Numbered from the stretch's first letter, positions 11,098 to 22,384 are shown. The stretch: DNA of 64,000 nucleotides from Globodera rostochiensis (GCA_018350325.1 JAEVLN010000002.1:1-64000); one strand, 5' to 3'. Translations and numbers: made by a program. The notes: generated by a model not told the origin, from the sequence alone.

Positions 11098-11836
11098 GAA
11101 AAAATTCTTAGCAAAAATTGCTGCTCTGTAAGGAGCAGGCGCAAATAAACGAATCAACAGATCGAGCTATTTACAATTTTAAAAGCTTAACAAAACAAAA
11201 AATCTAGAACATTATATGAAAATGCGTATCAAGTTTTTGATAATTATTTAAATCGCAATAATGTACAGATAAAACATAAATATAGTCATTAAAATGCTCA
11301 ACGCAGTTCTAAAAGTCAGTATTATATTAATTTTGAATATGTTAAAATAATTAGTCAAAGATAGAAAGAAATGTTTATCCAAATAATTATAAAATACATT
11401 AAATATAATTTGAGAAACTTGTATTAAAACTAAATTTGTGTTTAATCAGAAAAACAAGTAACAACATAGCAATATAAAAATACTTGTATTTAAAGCAAAA
11501 ATTATTCTACCGGAAGAATCAAATAAACAAATAACCCAACCAAAAATGTTAATCCTTCTTTAAACAAATAGTTAAAAACAATTCAGAACAGTTCGTCGTG
11601 GAAAAAGTCTTACGCGGTAATTAAATTATTCCTTGTCATTTAAACTGATGATTTCAAATATAAACAAAAAATTTAATAATTTATTAAAAAATGAATGCTA
11701 TAAAATCGGCATAACTGGCAAAACGTGAATGTATAACTATTATTTGTAAAACTACAATAAAACAAGATAAAGTTACATCAGCTTGATAGTCCGTTCTAAA
11801 CCGATTAAAGAGATCGCCCGGGTTTATTTTTTGTAA

Positions 11837-11938
11837 ATTGTTTTTTTGCATTTTTGTTACGACGAATTAGAAGCTGCGAAGTTGTATTTACCTAAAAGTG
11901 AAAGAGAAGATGATAAAGAAAAACACTTGAGTTGGTAA
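11837..11938 (+). CDS. Glu/Lys-rich exon DELEAAKLYLPKSEREDDKEK
   Basis: Thirty-three open codons with HFCYDELEAAKLYLPKSERE followed by DDKEKHLSW and TAA. The strongly charged, alanine- and leucine-spaced composition predicts a soluble helix. A related stretch near 25672 keeps REDDKEK in the same frame. Two nearby islands (11580, NSEQFVVEKVLRG before a GTAATT donor; 11790, RSKPIKEIARVYF) may belong to the same gene. Confidence 0.48.
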   Translation: MVFLHFCYDELEAAKLYLPKSEREDDKEKHLSW

Positions 11939-12101
11939 AGTTTTAAATTTTGGGCAGTTGGTCGATTTTTTTAGAATAAAGTCGGAAAATATTGAAAATC
12001 GTTATTACGTAAATGAAGGGTTAATTGCTTATTTCTAACATTAAGCTATATAAATGTTTTTAAGAATTTAGTTTGAAAATTTTTATTCAGCTTACAAATA
12101 A

Positions 12102-12251
12102 AGAACTCATTATATAACTATTATTTGTAAAAATACAATAAAACAAGATAAAGACAGATATTGCTTGGAAATCAACAGAGGAAAAACCACCGCAAGAAGA
12201 AGTGCATTGTGCAAGAATGGAAGATGCCGTTTGGGAATAAATTTATTTTAA
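12102..12251 (+). CDS. Terminal exon with conserved CKNGRCRLGI peptide
   Basis: Forty-nine open codons. The last part is YCLEINRGKTTARRSAL followed by CKNGRCRLGINLF and a stop. The copy at 57017-57148 keeps the frame (EINRGRTAAKASAF, CKNGRCRLGIKFKK, stop). In this frame the differences are mild (K/R, T/A, R/K, L/F) plus one silent change; in the other two frames they are radical or create a stop. The peptide is basic with a C-x4-C pair. AAAGACAG at 12155 may be the acceptor. Function unknown. Confidence 0.52.
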   Translation, partial: RTHYITIICKNTIKQDKDRYCLEINRGKTTARRSALCKNGRCRLGINLF

Positions 12252-12794
12252 AATTTAAATGATTAAATAATCAAAAAATGAAAACTAAAAAGTTACCAAA
12301 ATTGTTAACCAAATGGATAAATGACAAAGAAAAAAATCATTACAAAATTTTATTATATGAAATTTGCATATTCACTTTCTAATTCCTTAACATATGCAGC
12401 AGGGCTGTCGATTTCGTTAGTAATCATAGCTGTTTATGAAATCATTGTCGAGAACTTACGCTGGCATAACATTTTAATTTATTTTATAAAATAGTGCAAA
12501 AGTATCAACGAAAAAAAAAGACGAAAAATGCAGTGAAATTGCTAAAAAAAGTAAATTTAGAGATTGTTTAAGACAAAATGGTTTATTAAAGAAACTGTAA
12601 AAAATCACACATCCATTCATTTACTCAAGCTTAAATAATTATCGAAAACTGCTTTTTAAAATCTGTAATTTCAAAGAAGAAAGTGTATAAGAAAAAGGCA
12701 AAAGTCATAGCCATAAAGGTGTAGGATTTAAAAGCAATCACAATAAGTTAAAATAAATTAAACCCTTTTATTCAAAATAAAATTAAAAAATTAA

Positions 12795-12914
12795 AACATT
12801 AAACATTTATGCAAAGTAATTAACGCAATTTTTAAAATAAAAGTTATTTACCCAGCGGAGGCCGTCCATATAGTGCGCAGTGCTGAACATAAAAATCGTG
12901 GATACATTTTGTAG
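12795..12914 (+). CDS. Coding-like exon, 39 codons
   Basis: The open frame ends VIYPAEAVHIVRSAEHKNRG-YIL-stop. After that single TAG the same frame goes on as LPRRLTKSDFRMD-stop. A shorter minus-strand frame is also open. It lies between paralogous landmarks, but I see no intact second copy. Confidence 0.4.
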   Translation, partial: NIKHLCKVINAIFKIKVIYPAEAVHIVRSAEHKNRGYIL

Positions 12915-13080
12915 TTGCCTCGTCGTTTGACAAAGTCCGATTTTAGAATGGATTAGAACCAAGTATCGAGAAAAACATTTTTAACAAATAAACCATTATT
13001 TGAATTAATTAATGTGCATTTAATATAAAATTAAAACTAAATTTAAAATTCAAATAAAAAGAAAAGGCATAGAAAAGTAG

Positions 13081-13167
13081 CCAATTCTAACCCAAGACAC
13101 CGACTGTACGGAAAAAATCGTTAAGTTCACACGCGCATCCAATGTTAAACAAATAAAAAATAAATAA
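13081..13167 (+). CDS. TRASN exon, copy 1
   Basis: After acceptor GAAAAGTAG the frame reads PILTQDTDCTEKIVKFTRAS-NVKQIK to TAA. Two further copies in the window keep the frame: 14899 (TDYTEKVVEFTRASNFKQIK) and 62604 (EFTSKSNIEQIK). FTRASN is coded by identical bases in the first two, and one neighbouring change is silent. Three-way conservation makes this one of the better-supported exons of the repeat family. GTTAAA after SN could be a donor. Confidence 0.5.
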   Translation, partial: PILTQDTDCTEKIVKFTRASNVKQIKNK

Positions 13168-13202
13168 AAAATCATTAATTAAAAAATCAATATAATGATT
13201 AA

Positions 13203-13274
13203 AGTAAAGATTTTGTGGAGAAGATAGCCAAACCTATTACGATTTTTAATTTAATTAAAAATACAAATCATTAA
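13203..13274 (+). CDS. KDFVEKIAK exon, copy 1
   Basis: The open frame SKDFVEKIAKPITIFN ends at TAA (13272); after one stop the same frame continues NNDVVNIFCQSFTKGA. Copies at 15010 (KDFMVKIVKTYYDL) and 62698 (EYFMAKKISIK) are recognisable in the same frame. It lies just downstream of the TRASN exon in all three places. Confidence 0.42.
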   Translation, partial: SKDFVEKIAKPITIFNLIKNTNH

Positions 13275-13478
13275 AATAATGATGTGGTAAACATCTTTTG
13301 CCAAAGCTTCACCAAAGGGGCATGATAAAATCCAATAAACCAAAAAAATGCTTAACTTTTTGAATATAAATTTTTAATTTTTAAATTAATATTTCATGAA
13401 AATAAAATTATCAAAGAAATTGTAAGATGAAAATTATTAACATAAAGGTTAGAAAATCCTGTAAATTACAGTCAACGC

Positions 13479-13622
13479 CTAATAATATTCAACATAACCA
13501 CACTTGAATTCCGCCGCAAAGTTATCGACCTTCCCACCCTGTTGAGGATCTGCCGCCATTCCCCAGCCTTCTCTATTAGTAAACACCCATTTGCTCTGCC
13601 ATACTTTTAAATATTTATCGTT
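13479..13622 (-). CDS. Coding-like exon on minus strand
   Basis: After acceptor CGTGTCAG the minus strand reads NDKYLKVWQSKWVFTNREGW, then GMAADPQQGG and NFAAEFKCGYVEYY to TAG, 47 residues. The composition (W, G, D, E, K) is that of a soluble domain. A plus-strand frame across the island is also open but is less balanced. The preceding minus frame (13633-13839) ends just upstream and could supply an earlier exon. The family is not recognised. Confidence 0.5.
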   Translation of the reverse strand, partial: NDKYLKVWQSKWVFTNREGWGMAADPQQGGKVDNFAAEFKCGYVEYY

Positions 13623-13929
13623 CTGACACGAATCAGGCAGATGCGCTCTTCCCCATTAAATAAAATGATATTTTTGCATAAATTTTAGATATTTTTTTAA
13701 ATGCGTGAGAATTTTGAAAAAAATTATCACATCTTTTGATTGCTTCAATTTTCTTAACAAAGATTGCCGATTTTTGTAAAAATTTTCCCGAAAATTCCGA
13801 AGCTACATGCTTAATTTTGCGAAAATTTTGGTAAATCATAATAAAAATCCCAAAAATTTTCTTTTCTAAACTTAAACTCTAACGCTCAGCATTTTTTGTA
13901 ACTAAATTCTTGTCAGAATTATAATTAAA

Positions 13930-14045
13930 GCCCGGTCGAGACGAGATTCTCGAGAAATCTCGTCTCGAATAAAACTGAGTTTGAGATTTTTCGAGATCCG
14001 AGATTTTTTCGAGAATTTCGTTTCGAGTCTCGCTCGAAGCTCAGT
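13930..14045. repeat. CTCGAGA-rich inverted repeat cluster
   Basis: The cluster is built from TCGAGACGAGAT-type words and contains a near-perfect 33-bp palindrome at about 13934-13967. It resembles the subterminal repeats of the other non-autonomous elements in the window, but no target duplication was found. Confidence 0.5.
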
Positions 14046-14898
14046 CCTATATATATATAAATTGTAAAACTAACAATAAACTATTTTGCTGGTCACAAAA
14101 TTAAAAAAGGCGTAATAGCAACTTTTGATGCCTTTCCACATCACGTTTAAGCTCGAAAGTAACTTGAAAATTCATTTACAAATTGTAATAAATAAAAATA
14201 ACAATAACAAAATAAATTGTAAAAAATTGCAACCCACCAATAAACAAAAACAAATAAATTGTAGCTAATGATTGCTCAAAGCCTTCTTTTTAATCTTCTT
14301 ATAATACGGTTTAAATTAAACAAAATTAAGTACCTTAAAAATGCAATTTAAAACAGATAGTAGACCATATGTAAAATAAAAAGAATATAAGTAAAGAAAA
14401 TTCCCAGGATAGATTTATTACAAAAAAAATATCAACACGTCAAAAAAAAAATGATAAAATAATTATTCCTTTTGTTAAATTATATACATTAAATACAATA
14501 ATAAAAGTCAACCTCCCTATTCATCGAAATTGTGCAAAAATTCAAAAATAATTCTCACATTAAAGTTCATATTTTTATAATACATCAACAGCAATTGATC
14601 ATTATAATAAGATTACCAACAAAATCACTTTCCAATTTAAAATGAACTCATTTGAAAATAAATTAATTTTTACCAAAAAAAACTTCAAGATTTTAAAAGA
14701 TTACAAATTTACGCGAATTCCTGCAATTAAACTTCATCACGTAATCTAATAAATCAACAAAGCTTAAAAGATTTCAATCAGGTTGCATTTACAAAAATAA
14801 AAAATTAAAACTAAACCAAGAATTTTAATTTTATTAACGAATTATTTGAATTAATTAATTTGCATTTAATTTAAAATCTCAAACATTATAAAAATTAA

Positions 14899-15009
14899 GC
14901 TAACACCGACTATACGGAAAAAGTCGTGGAGTTCACACGCGCATCCAATTTTAAACAAATAAAAACAATTATAAAAAATCATTATTTAAAAAATCAATAT
15001 AATGATTAA
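14899..15009 (+). CDS. TRASN exon, copy 2
   Basis: Open for 36 codons with TDYTEKVVEFTRASNFKQIK. It is a diverged direct repeat of 13081-13290, only 1.8 kb away, so this is a local duplication in addition to the distant copy at 62.5 kb. The open frame extends past the point where copy 1 stops. Confidence 0.45.
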   Translation, partial: ANTDYTEKVVEFTRASNFKQIKTIIKNHYLKNQYND

Positions 15010-15528
15010 TGGCAAAGATTTTATGGTGAAGATAGTCAAAACCTATTATGATTTATAATTTAATTAAAAATACAAATCATTAAAATAATGATGCCGTGCA
15101 GCTTCTTTTGCCAAATATTTGCCAAAATCGATAAATTTGAGGCCATAATTGATTTATATTAATTATTACAAGAAAGGGCTATTGAAGCAAAAAGTTGATC
15201 ATTTGCAAAAATTCTCACCAATACAATTAAATAATAAATAAAATTAAATAAAGAAATAAATGAGGCCAGCATCATGAATTTTATGCGATTAAAACAAAAA
15301 TCTTTACTATTATTTTTGATTGCTATGAATAAACTAATTTAAAAAAAGATATTTTTTAGATTTCAAAAACTATAATTATTAATAAAATTTAAAAAACCTG
15401 AAAATGAATATTAAACTTACGAACATTAAAAACGGCTTTGTATTAAAAATGTTGATTGAAACCCTATAAAATAAAAGTTCATCGGTTCATTAAAAAAAAC
15501 TTTGATATCTTAGTAAATCAAAGATTAA

Positions 15529-15747
15529 CATGTTTTATTCCAAATATTATATAAAAAATCCATTATTTTAAGTCAATGTAAAAATTATATAACGAAATGC
15601 TATAAACCTTTCAATACGTCAAAAAGAATGCTTGAAGTAATAAAAGCGATTGCATTAAACAAAACTAAATACAAAATTATTATTAATTATTGTTTGTTCT
15701 ACGTGACCATCACTTCTGATCAATCAAAAACAGGGGGGTGGGGCTAA
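15529..15747 (+). CDS. Open frame of 72 codons, unknown product
   Basis: Uninterrupted from just after a TAA at 15526 to TAA at 15745, unusually long for this base composition. It includes YITKCYKPFNTSKRMLEVIK and ends VTITSDQSKTGGWG. The only internal ATG (MLEVIKAIALNK) leaves 39 residues. It may be an exon with an unseen acceptor or a small gene. GTTCTACGT is repeated just after the stop. Confidence 0.5.
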   Translation, partial: HVLFQILYKKSIILSQCKNYITKCYKPFNTSKRMLEVIKAIALNKTKYKIIINYCLFYVTITSDQSKTGGWG

Positions 15748-15749
15748 GT

Positions 15750-17940
15750 TTTAGTTCTACGTAGCCATGACCCGATTCTATAACGCTTTATGGTAACTTT
15801 TTGTATTTGTACTTAATTAGCATGCTTAAATGTTATTTCCGTTTTAAATTTGTTAAAATCGTTTTTTGAATTTCTAGTAATAATATAATTTAGCGTATTT
15901 TTAGGTTATTTAATTGTAAACAAACTTTTTTAATATAACCACATAACGCTTGAGGCGTTTGGCATTAATCAATGTATAAAATAGGTAAAGTTTCATAATT
16001 TTGTAGAATGCTTTTATTATTTTTGCTCAATATTTATTGACTTTTACTGACAAATTTTATGATGCACATTTCATTTTTGTTAAATCTTCCGTAACATTGT
16101 GACCAGTTTATTCATTATTTTTATTATTCCCAACCGGTAGAGAAATGAGAAGTGAGTTAAGTTATACATGGGAAGGAGATAGTTTCGATTTTATTTTATT
16201 TTGCATTGGAAGATTTAATTTTACGGCGCTAAGGGCTTCATATTTTTTTGGGCAGAATAAATAATTGGCAACATTAATGTTTTAATTAACAGACAGTTAA
16301 TTGGCAAATTTCTAATATTATCGTATAGATTATTGATTTAGTTAGAAATTTAAGATTTTTTACGTTTAAATTATTTTAGAAAATTAATTAAAATATTTTT
16401 GATTTTATTTTTCACCGTTCGTCTGTTTTTCCCATTAGGTCACACGCTGATGTTACTTTATTTAATACTATGTAAATTTAGGTGTTTCCGTTATTTATTC
16501 ATTATATGAACGAACACATTTTCATGTTATGCTGTCATCCTTCTTCTCTTGTGCTAGCCCGCTCGAGTTGAATAATAATGTTTCTGATGTTGCACATTTT
16601 TAAATTGATTTAATAATTATTTGGGATAAATGTGTACTTCCGCTTAAATATTGTGCATAAACTCCTTAAATAAAGCATTTTATTGCTTTTCTTATCTCTC
16701 ATATTTTATAAAATTTAAATATTTGGTCTAAATTTACACATTAATCTAATCATCATTTTTTTTTTTGCTTTCTTGGTGATGTATATTTTTTTCATTAACT
16801 CGGTTTTCGCTTTTTTTATTTGATTTTAAGTTGATTATTGTTAGATTTTTACTTTCATATTTTGAAATGTAGAAAGTTAAAATGAAATTATAATTATTAT
16901 TGTTCAAATTAATATAATTTTATGTTATCTTCAAAACGGCCAGAGTTCTATTAATCATTTATGATTATTAAATATAAAAAAGGCGTCTATTTTTTCTTGT
17001 ATTATGTTTCTAAAGCAGCAATTTGTTTTTGTTATTCATTAAAAATGAAGAAATGAATGTTAGACAAAACGTTTTATTTGAGAATAGTCATGCGCCATAT
17101 TTTGAAACTAATTTGCAAATACAACTAAGCTTACAGTTTATTAATACAATAAAAGTCTAGGCTAATTAACTTGTTCACCAAATTGCCAATCTTAGGGTTG
17201 CATATTTTTTCCGTAAAAAAGGTATTTAACGGGAAACTTAAAAACCAATTGAACCGGAAAACGTAATTACACCCTCAGCACAGCCATTTCAATAGTCGAG
17301 TCTTTTTTTGAAAATGACTAAAAATTTATATGTGAATTATTTTTCATTAACAGCCAGAACCTTTTGGATGAATTTTTTTGAATTTTTGCCCAAAAAATGC
17401 AAAACTGTGCTTTTATTCCCGATAAACTTTTAATCTAATATCAGTTTTTATAGAAATTAAACAAACAATACAATCAGATAAAAATATTACAAAAATCGCA
17501 ATAATATATATTCATGCTCGTTCCAACATATTCAAAGAAAAAAATCAATAGAATGTTTTTAATAGCCGTAATTTATTGTTTGATTACAAATTACAAATGC
17601 AATTCAATGGTTTTTATTTTTTGGTTTGTTTTATTTTCGAATTATTAGAAAACGTATTATTTACTTATACTAATTGCCCGTTTATTTATTAATCACATTT
17701 ATTTAAATTAAGTTTTTTATACACATGAGTTATTTTTAATTATTACAATTATGTTGAAATTGATTGTTTGATATTTTATTAATATTTTTCATTATTAATT
17801 TAATCTGTTTTAAAAATGTATCGTTTTTTTTATTTATCTATTAATTAAATGGATGCCTTGATTTATATTATGTTTGTTTTATCTTTCATTATGGAATTCA
17901 TTTTGTAAATTCTTATAACAATTTTATGGGTCCAATTTCA
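15750..17940. other. AT-rich stretch with one weak coding island
   Basis: Mostly AT-rich DNA without recognisable elements. The only notable island is 16481-16603 (+), 40 open codons after TTTAG, including SLYERTHFHVMLSSFFSCAS. It is a possible exon with nothing else to support it. Confidence 0.4.
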
Positions 17941-17942
17941 TG

Positions 17943-18020
17943 TCAAGGTACCACATATTCCCCTGTTTGTTCCTCAATCTTTGTTATCTGTTCGACCGTG
18001 TGCAATAGATATTTTTTTTT
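17943..18020 (-). CDS. Putative downstream exon
   Basis: The minus strand reads LLHTVEQITKIEEQTGEYVV-P then TGA, an amphipathic Glu-rich stretch. It lies about 80 bp downstream of the 18099-18335 frame on the same strand and may be its last exon. A plus-strand frame (RYHIFPCLFLNLCYLFDRV) also exists. Confidence 0.42.
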   Translation of the reverse strand, partial: KKKYLLHTVEQITKIEEQTGEYVVP

Positions 18021-18098
18021 ATAATATGAACATTGCCTGGTATTAAACACAAGATGCATCGGTTTTAATAATAAAGTAAATTTTAATTTTGTTTATAA

Positions 18099-18335
18099 CT
18101 AGTATTTTGCATATTTATATCCTGTATTTTTAATCCCATTTGGGAATTTAGTTGAAATTTTATAAAATTGACTTCTAGCCAACATAATTAGATTTCCAAA
18201 AAAATTTCGCAGATTTGGAAAAGACTGCCCAGGTTTTGATACGGCAGAGTTGCTTGTATTGTAGCATTTAAATTTGCAGAAAAATAGGCCATATTCACCA
18301 TTGAGCTCGCTGAGCAGTTCATTGAATTTTGGCAT
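18099..18335 (-). CDS. Minus-strand gene, 78-codon frame from ATG
   Basis: It begins MPKFNELLSELNGEYGLFFC and continues with NTSNSAVSKPGQSFPNLRNF, then LIMLARSQFYKISTKF. Balanced composition and a clean ATG make this one of the better single-frame calls. An internal GTGAAT after LN could be a donor, so parts may be intron. No known family is recognised. Confidence 0.55.
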   Translation of the reverse strand: MPKFNELLSELNGEYGLFFCKFKCYNTSNSAVSKPGQSFPNLRNFFGNLIMLARSQFYKISTKFPNGIKNTGYKYAKY

Positions 18336-18979
18336 TTTTTATTTAATTATAAGAAATTTTTTCGGGTGTTTTGATTTGATTTAAATGTGATATCAGAGCA
18401 GGGATTCGTAATTGCTTACATAAGATAATTTAATTTTTAAATTTATATTAAATTTTTGATATATATATTGTTGGAATTACAATTGGTTGATTTAAGTTGG
18501 AAATTCTATTTTATTTTCTTTTTCATTTTTAACGTTAGAAATGCATTATTCCATTAAAAATTATCGTTATATAAATTTAGATAATATCATAATTTGAAAC
18601 ATCCGATTAATTGGCTAATTAATTTACGTTTATTAATAGAATTATGTCATTGGAAATATTTAATTCAAAAAGTTTTCGTCTATTAATTATGATAATTTAA
18701 AATGTTTTTAATATATTTAATAAAACTTTTTTTTTAATTTTATACAAACTCATAAAATGTAATAAAAAAAAATTTGAGAATTGCAAATATTTTGTTAACA
18801 TATTCTGATTTTTAATAAAGCACTGTAAATTATATATATAAATAATATGATTTTCTAAATATACAAATACTAGTGTTGACAAATTGGCAGCAAACCCGAA
18901 AATATGCAAATTAAAATAAGACTTAAATTAAAATAAGAAACGAGAAAAATATTAAAGATAAAGTGTTGAATTTGCCAAA

Positions 18980-19105
18980 ATGAATAATAATTATTATGTA
19001 CACTATTTTACTCGAAGCTCAAGCACTAAAATAAAAATTGCATCAAGGTCGCAAATATCAAAAAATTGGCTCTGTTTCGAGAATGGAAATATACAACATA
19101 ATTAA
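18980..19105 (+). CDS. Small gene candidate, 41 residues
   Basis: ATG at 18980 reads MNNNYYVHYFTRSSSTKIKI, then ASRSQISKNWLCFENGN and a stop. It is rich in Ser, Asn and Lys with mixed codon choice. Another plus island follows at about 19164 (PLHAVIKKFDAEKYLL). No homologue is recognised. Confidence 0.5.
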   Translation: MNNNYYVHYFTRSSSTKIKIASRSQISKNWLCFENGNIQHN

Positions 19106-19326
19106 ACATATAATAAGAAATTTAATAATTATTAATAATAGCGATTCATTATGTATGTTTAGTTGAAGTCCACTGCATGCAGTGATTAAAAAATTCGACG
19201 CCGAGAAATATTTGTTATAAACAAAAATATAAATTGTTATTTAATATTTTTTTAAAGATAAAAAATACAACATTTTTTCAAAGAAGTCAACAAAGAAAGC
19301 TCCACCACTTTTGTTTAAACAATTAA

Positions 19327-19488
19327 ATGATAAATAGTTATACGGTTTTACAAAAAGTCGATCGAAACAACGAAGGCTTGTCCGCACTTTATTCGGGAAA
19401 ACGTGTTGTAAATATAGTAAATAATCAACTGTTTAATCAAAGCCAACTGATTAAATGTGAAATGTTGAATAGTATCATTTTTAACTAA
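19327..19488 (+). CDS. Small gene candidate, 53 residues
   Basis: ATG at 19327 with an in-frame stop just before it. It reads MINSYTVLQKVDRNNEGLSA and YSGKRVVNIVNNQLFNQS to TAA. The length, clear start and balanced composition are good for this background. An overlapping frame (KSIETTKACPHFIRENV) is also open, so some doubt remains. Confidence 0.52.
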   Translation: MINSYTVLQKVDRNNEGLSALYSGKRVVNIVNNQLFNQSQLIKCEMLNSIIFN

Positions 19489-19812
19489 TTAATAAAAAAC
19501 GCCGTTGCTAAATACTATAATCAAATATTTATAAATTAAAATTTGGGCATTCTATATTTAGTAAATCTATTGTGACAAAATTATAATAGCTATGATATGA
19601 AATGGGGGTAAAAAATTTTTTTTTAGATGGCTAAAAATTCAAATATTAAATTTTATTTTATGTATTCGACATGCTGTAGCGTTTAATGTTTTTTTTTTAT
19701 TTTTTAAGATTTTATTATAAAACTTTTTTTTGTTATTGTCTCCACCTTTTCGCTATAACAACTAAATATCCAAAACAATGACAATATAAATTTGAAAGGT
19801 TAAATATGTAAT

Positions 19813-20019
19813 TTGAAATTCAAAATTTTAACGGAACCGACAAATTTCTCAAAACACCAAATATTGTCTAAAGATTGTATGATACAAAATTTCAGCCTCA
19901 AATACATAAATTTTTTGGGTAGATTTCATTTTGATATTTGTTTCATTAAGTTTCGTCACTCATCCCGGCATGGTTTGCATTTCAATGTTTGTTTGTACAT
20001 AATGTTTTTTTTTAAATAA
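19813..20019 (+). CDS. Open frame, 68 codons
   Basis: It contains KILTEPTNFSKHQILSKD and FGRFHFD-like aromatic stretches and has no ATG at the 5' end. It could be an exon, but splice sites are not obvious. Confidence 0.3.
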   Translation: MKFKILTEPTNFSKHQILSKDCMIQNFSLKYINFLGRFHFDICFIKFRHSSRHGLHFNVCLYIMFFFK

Positions 20020-20101
20020 ACGTTAATTTAAAGATTTTTTTTTACTTCAAAAAGTTATAAACTTATTTAATCATAATGAGTTAATTTTAATTGATTTTAC
20101 G

Positions 20102-20284
20102 GTGGTTTTCACTTTTTTAGATGTCTTAAAAACATTTTGCTGTATCGATTATTTGCTTTTAATATTAATATGTAATTTTCGCCATCTTGAGCCTATTGGT
20201 AATGGTTCAGCACCCGCCAAGTTTCAGGAACATCCAAGACGGCGCTTTTGCATAGCTACCAATTTTTGCGCAATATTTTTTTAG
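20102..20284 (+). CDS. Coding-like island, three frames open
   Basis: One plus frame gives LICNFRHLEPIGNGSAPAKF and QEHPRRRFCIATN. Another gives IFAILSLLVMVQHPPSFRNI, signal-like, to TAG. A minus frame gives LCKSAVLDVPETWRVLNHYQ. The island is probably exonic, but the frame cannot be chosen from one copy. Confidence 0.33.
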   Translation: MVFTFLDVLKTFCCIDYLLLILICNFRHLEPIGNGSAPAKFQEHPRRRFCIATNFCAIFF

Positions 20285-20904
20285 CTTTTGCTACAGACGT
20301 TAAATTGTATGATTTTCAAACAACTTTTTGTTAAATAAATTTTAATTTTATTTTTAAAATATTAAATTTGTTGTAGCTCCGTTTAATATTAGACATATTA
20401 AATTCAGCGCTTGGTTAATAAATACTTTAGTTAAATATATAATTTAAATATTTTTAACTTTTGATAATATTAATCAATTTTATTTATTTTTTTTTTGTTT
20501 AATAAAATGAAGAAATATGATTTTCATTCTATGAACTGCGGCGTCGTTTTCACAAAAACAATATTTTTTCTATTTTTTGAGTATTTAATTAATTTAAATA
20601 TTGCTTTAATTCGGATAAATGTTTTGTTCAATGATCTGTGACCGATACAATCACTAACATAAGTAAATTTAATATTTTTATTACAATGTAAACTAAAATA
20701 GTATTCATTTTTTGGTTAAAAACATGATGCAATTTATTGTTAAGCTTATTCATTTTTTGCTTTTATCTAGAAATTATATTCCTTCTGTTGTTGACTCAGT
20801 TTAATGTTCTATTCAGCTGTTGAAGCCTTATTTTTGAGAGCAAATAGAAAAGAGACTCTCTATCACTTCTCTTTTCACCAATTCTCACGCCTTCTTCATT
20901 GTGG

Positions 20905-20972
20905 GTGCGTGACGCAGTGGTTGTGGAGTTGATTTGCAAACCGTTGGGTTGTGAGTTCGATTCCACGCGTCA
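20905..20972 (+). repeat. tRNA-like element (SINE-type head)
   Basis: It carries an A-box-like TGACGCAGTGGT and, 40 bp downstream, a B-box-like GAGTTCGATTCC, the spacing of a tRNA gene. GTGACGC and GCGTCAC can pair around it. The T-arm stem is poor, so it is unlikely to be a working tRNA and looks like a tRNA-derived retroposon head. The adjoining 21060-21190 island has high G+C and an open frame (21080-21274) that I do not trust as a gene. Confidence 0.5.
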
Positions 20973-21341
20973 CATTTTCATTATCCTCCGTCCACCTTTA
21001 CTTTTTATTTAATTTTTAAAAAGTTTTTTTATTAAATTTTTTTTGTTGAAATACTCTTGTCAACTTTGCATTATTCCATTTGGCTAGACTGTGGACTATG
21101 CCTCTACACATTGCTGGAAAAGATTTTTCAGTACCGTGGACGCCTGAGTCCCAGGAGCCGAGTTGCGGGTCAAACCGGCACTTGCACAAAGAAATAAAAT
21201 CTCAAATTACCGAAAGAGTTCATGTTAAAATCTTTATTTTAATTCCTGTAAAAGTCTATTTTAGTCAAACATAATAATACAAAATATTATTGATGAATGC
21301 CAAATGATCCTTTTCCTTCTTATATTTTAAAATATGAATAA

Positions 21342-21530
21342 TATGCTGCATATTTTAATGTTGCTCGAATTCTAATCAAAATATGGAGAGCATATCCACT
21401 ACATACTACAAGTGTTGAAATGATTGAGTCGGGCCGACTCGAAATTTTGCAAAAATTAAAAATATCTAAGATAAAACCTAAATTAATTCTTTGCTATATA
21501 ATCCATTTGCGACATATTTACATACGCTAA
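21342..21530 (+). CDS. Open frame of 62 codons, unknown product
   Basis: Open from after TAA at 21339 to TAA at 21528. It reads AAYFNVARILIKIWRAYPLH, then SVEMIESGRLEILQKLK. The charged helical composition is strongly protein-like. The first ATG is at codon 27. Together with plus islands at 22178-22384, 22544-22636 and 22840-22903 it may form one spliced gene. Confidence 0.52.
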   Translation, partial: YAAYFNVARILIKIWRAYPLHTTSVEMIESGRLEILQKLKISKIKPKLILCYIIHLRHIYIR

Positions 21531-22177
21531 CAAATAAGAATCAAATAGTATTACGAAACAGCAAACTGCTAAAACTCAGATTCTATTAAATGAAAAAAGT
21601 GTGCCTAATATAATAAACTGTTAAACGTTTTAAACTATTTTAAATTAAAAGGATTTTCTTAAATAATAATACTCCAAAACAAATATAAAACGGAATAAAA
21701 AATAAATTTACCGTTCTTTAATGTTATTTTAAATACAGAATTTTTAAATGATCAATAAATTCTTAATTTTGAAAAAGAATATTATTATATTAAAAATTGT
21801 TACTAATACATACTTACAGCATGTAATTTTTAAAACAAAATGTGAGAAGATATAAATAAATATATTATAATGATGGGGCTTACGAATAAATTATTAAGAA
21901 ACAAATTAAAAATTATTGAAATCCTTTAAATCTCCATGGCACAATGTGTTGGGATATAATGGATTGAGTAGCACTTCCTTCCTGTAAACGGAAACACAGT
22001 GCGGAACAAGTGAAAACCAGTCATGTAAAATAGGTAAATAAATATAATAAAGTGTTTAGAATTTAAAACCAATAATAAAGGAAATCACGAAAATTATCTT
22101 TGAATCCTTGCATAAATAGGATTTTAATTTTTTTACTAGACATTAACAAAAATTTAGAAAAATAAAATGAATTACAG

Positions 22178-22384
22178 CAGCGATCTGCTCGCCAACCAAC
22201 ACCAATAAAATCTCTGGGCAATATTCTGGGGCATCAATCAGTAAATTAAGATTTTTTCTTGACAAAATCTCCAGACAACGATCCACAGACGCCTTTTGCT
22301 TCTAATATTAAAGTAACAAATAAACACATACTTGACCATCGTCAAAGAATGAACCAAGTGAATATTTTATTTTCTAATAAGTAA
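22178..22384 (+). CDS. Exon with both splice sites and a possible 34-nt intron
   Basis: After acceptor GAATTACAG a 63-bp exon encodes QRSARQPTPIKSLGNILGHQ-S and ends at donor GTAAAT (22241). A 34-nt intron ending TCTCCAG would join in phase to TTIHRRLLLLILK-stop (22316). If unspliced, a frame from 22250 reads LTKSPDNDPQTPFASNIK and HILDHRQRMNQVN to 22384, which is also very protein-like. One of the two is real; the island is very likely coding. Confidence 0.52.

Larger units (their letters stand above)
10420..13290 (+). repeat. Duplicated block D-G, copy 1
   Basis: Matches 53300-62720 in the same order: 10420-11000 with 53300-53680, 11215 with 53780, 11700 with 56270, 12150 with 57060, 12450-12780 with 62205-62480 and 13040-13290 with 62520-62720. 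Copy 2 is about three times longer because of the hAT elements and other insertions. Confidence 0.88.

Noticed and set aside
20905..20972. Functional tRNA gene
   Set aside because: A- and B-box words are present, but the T-arm and acceptor stems do not pair well and no anticodon arm is convincing.
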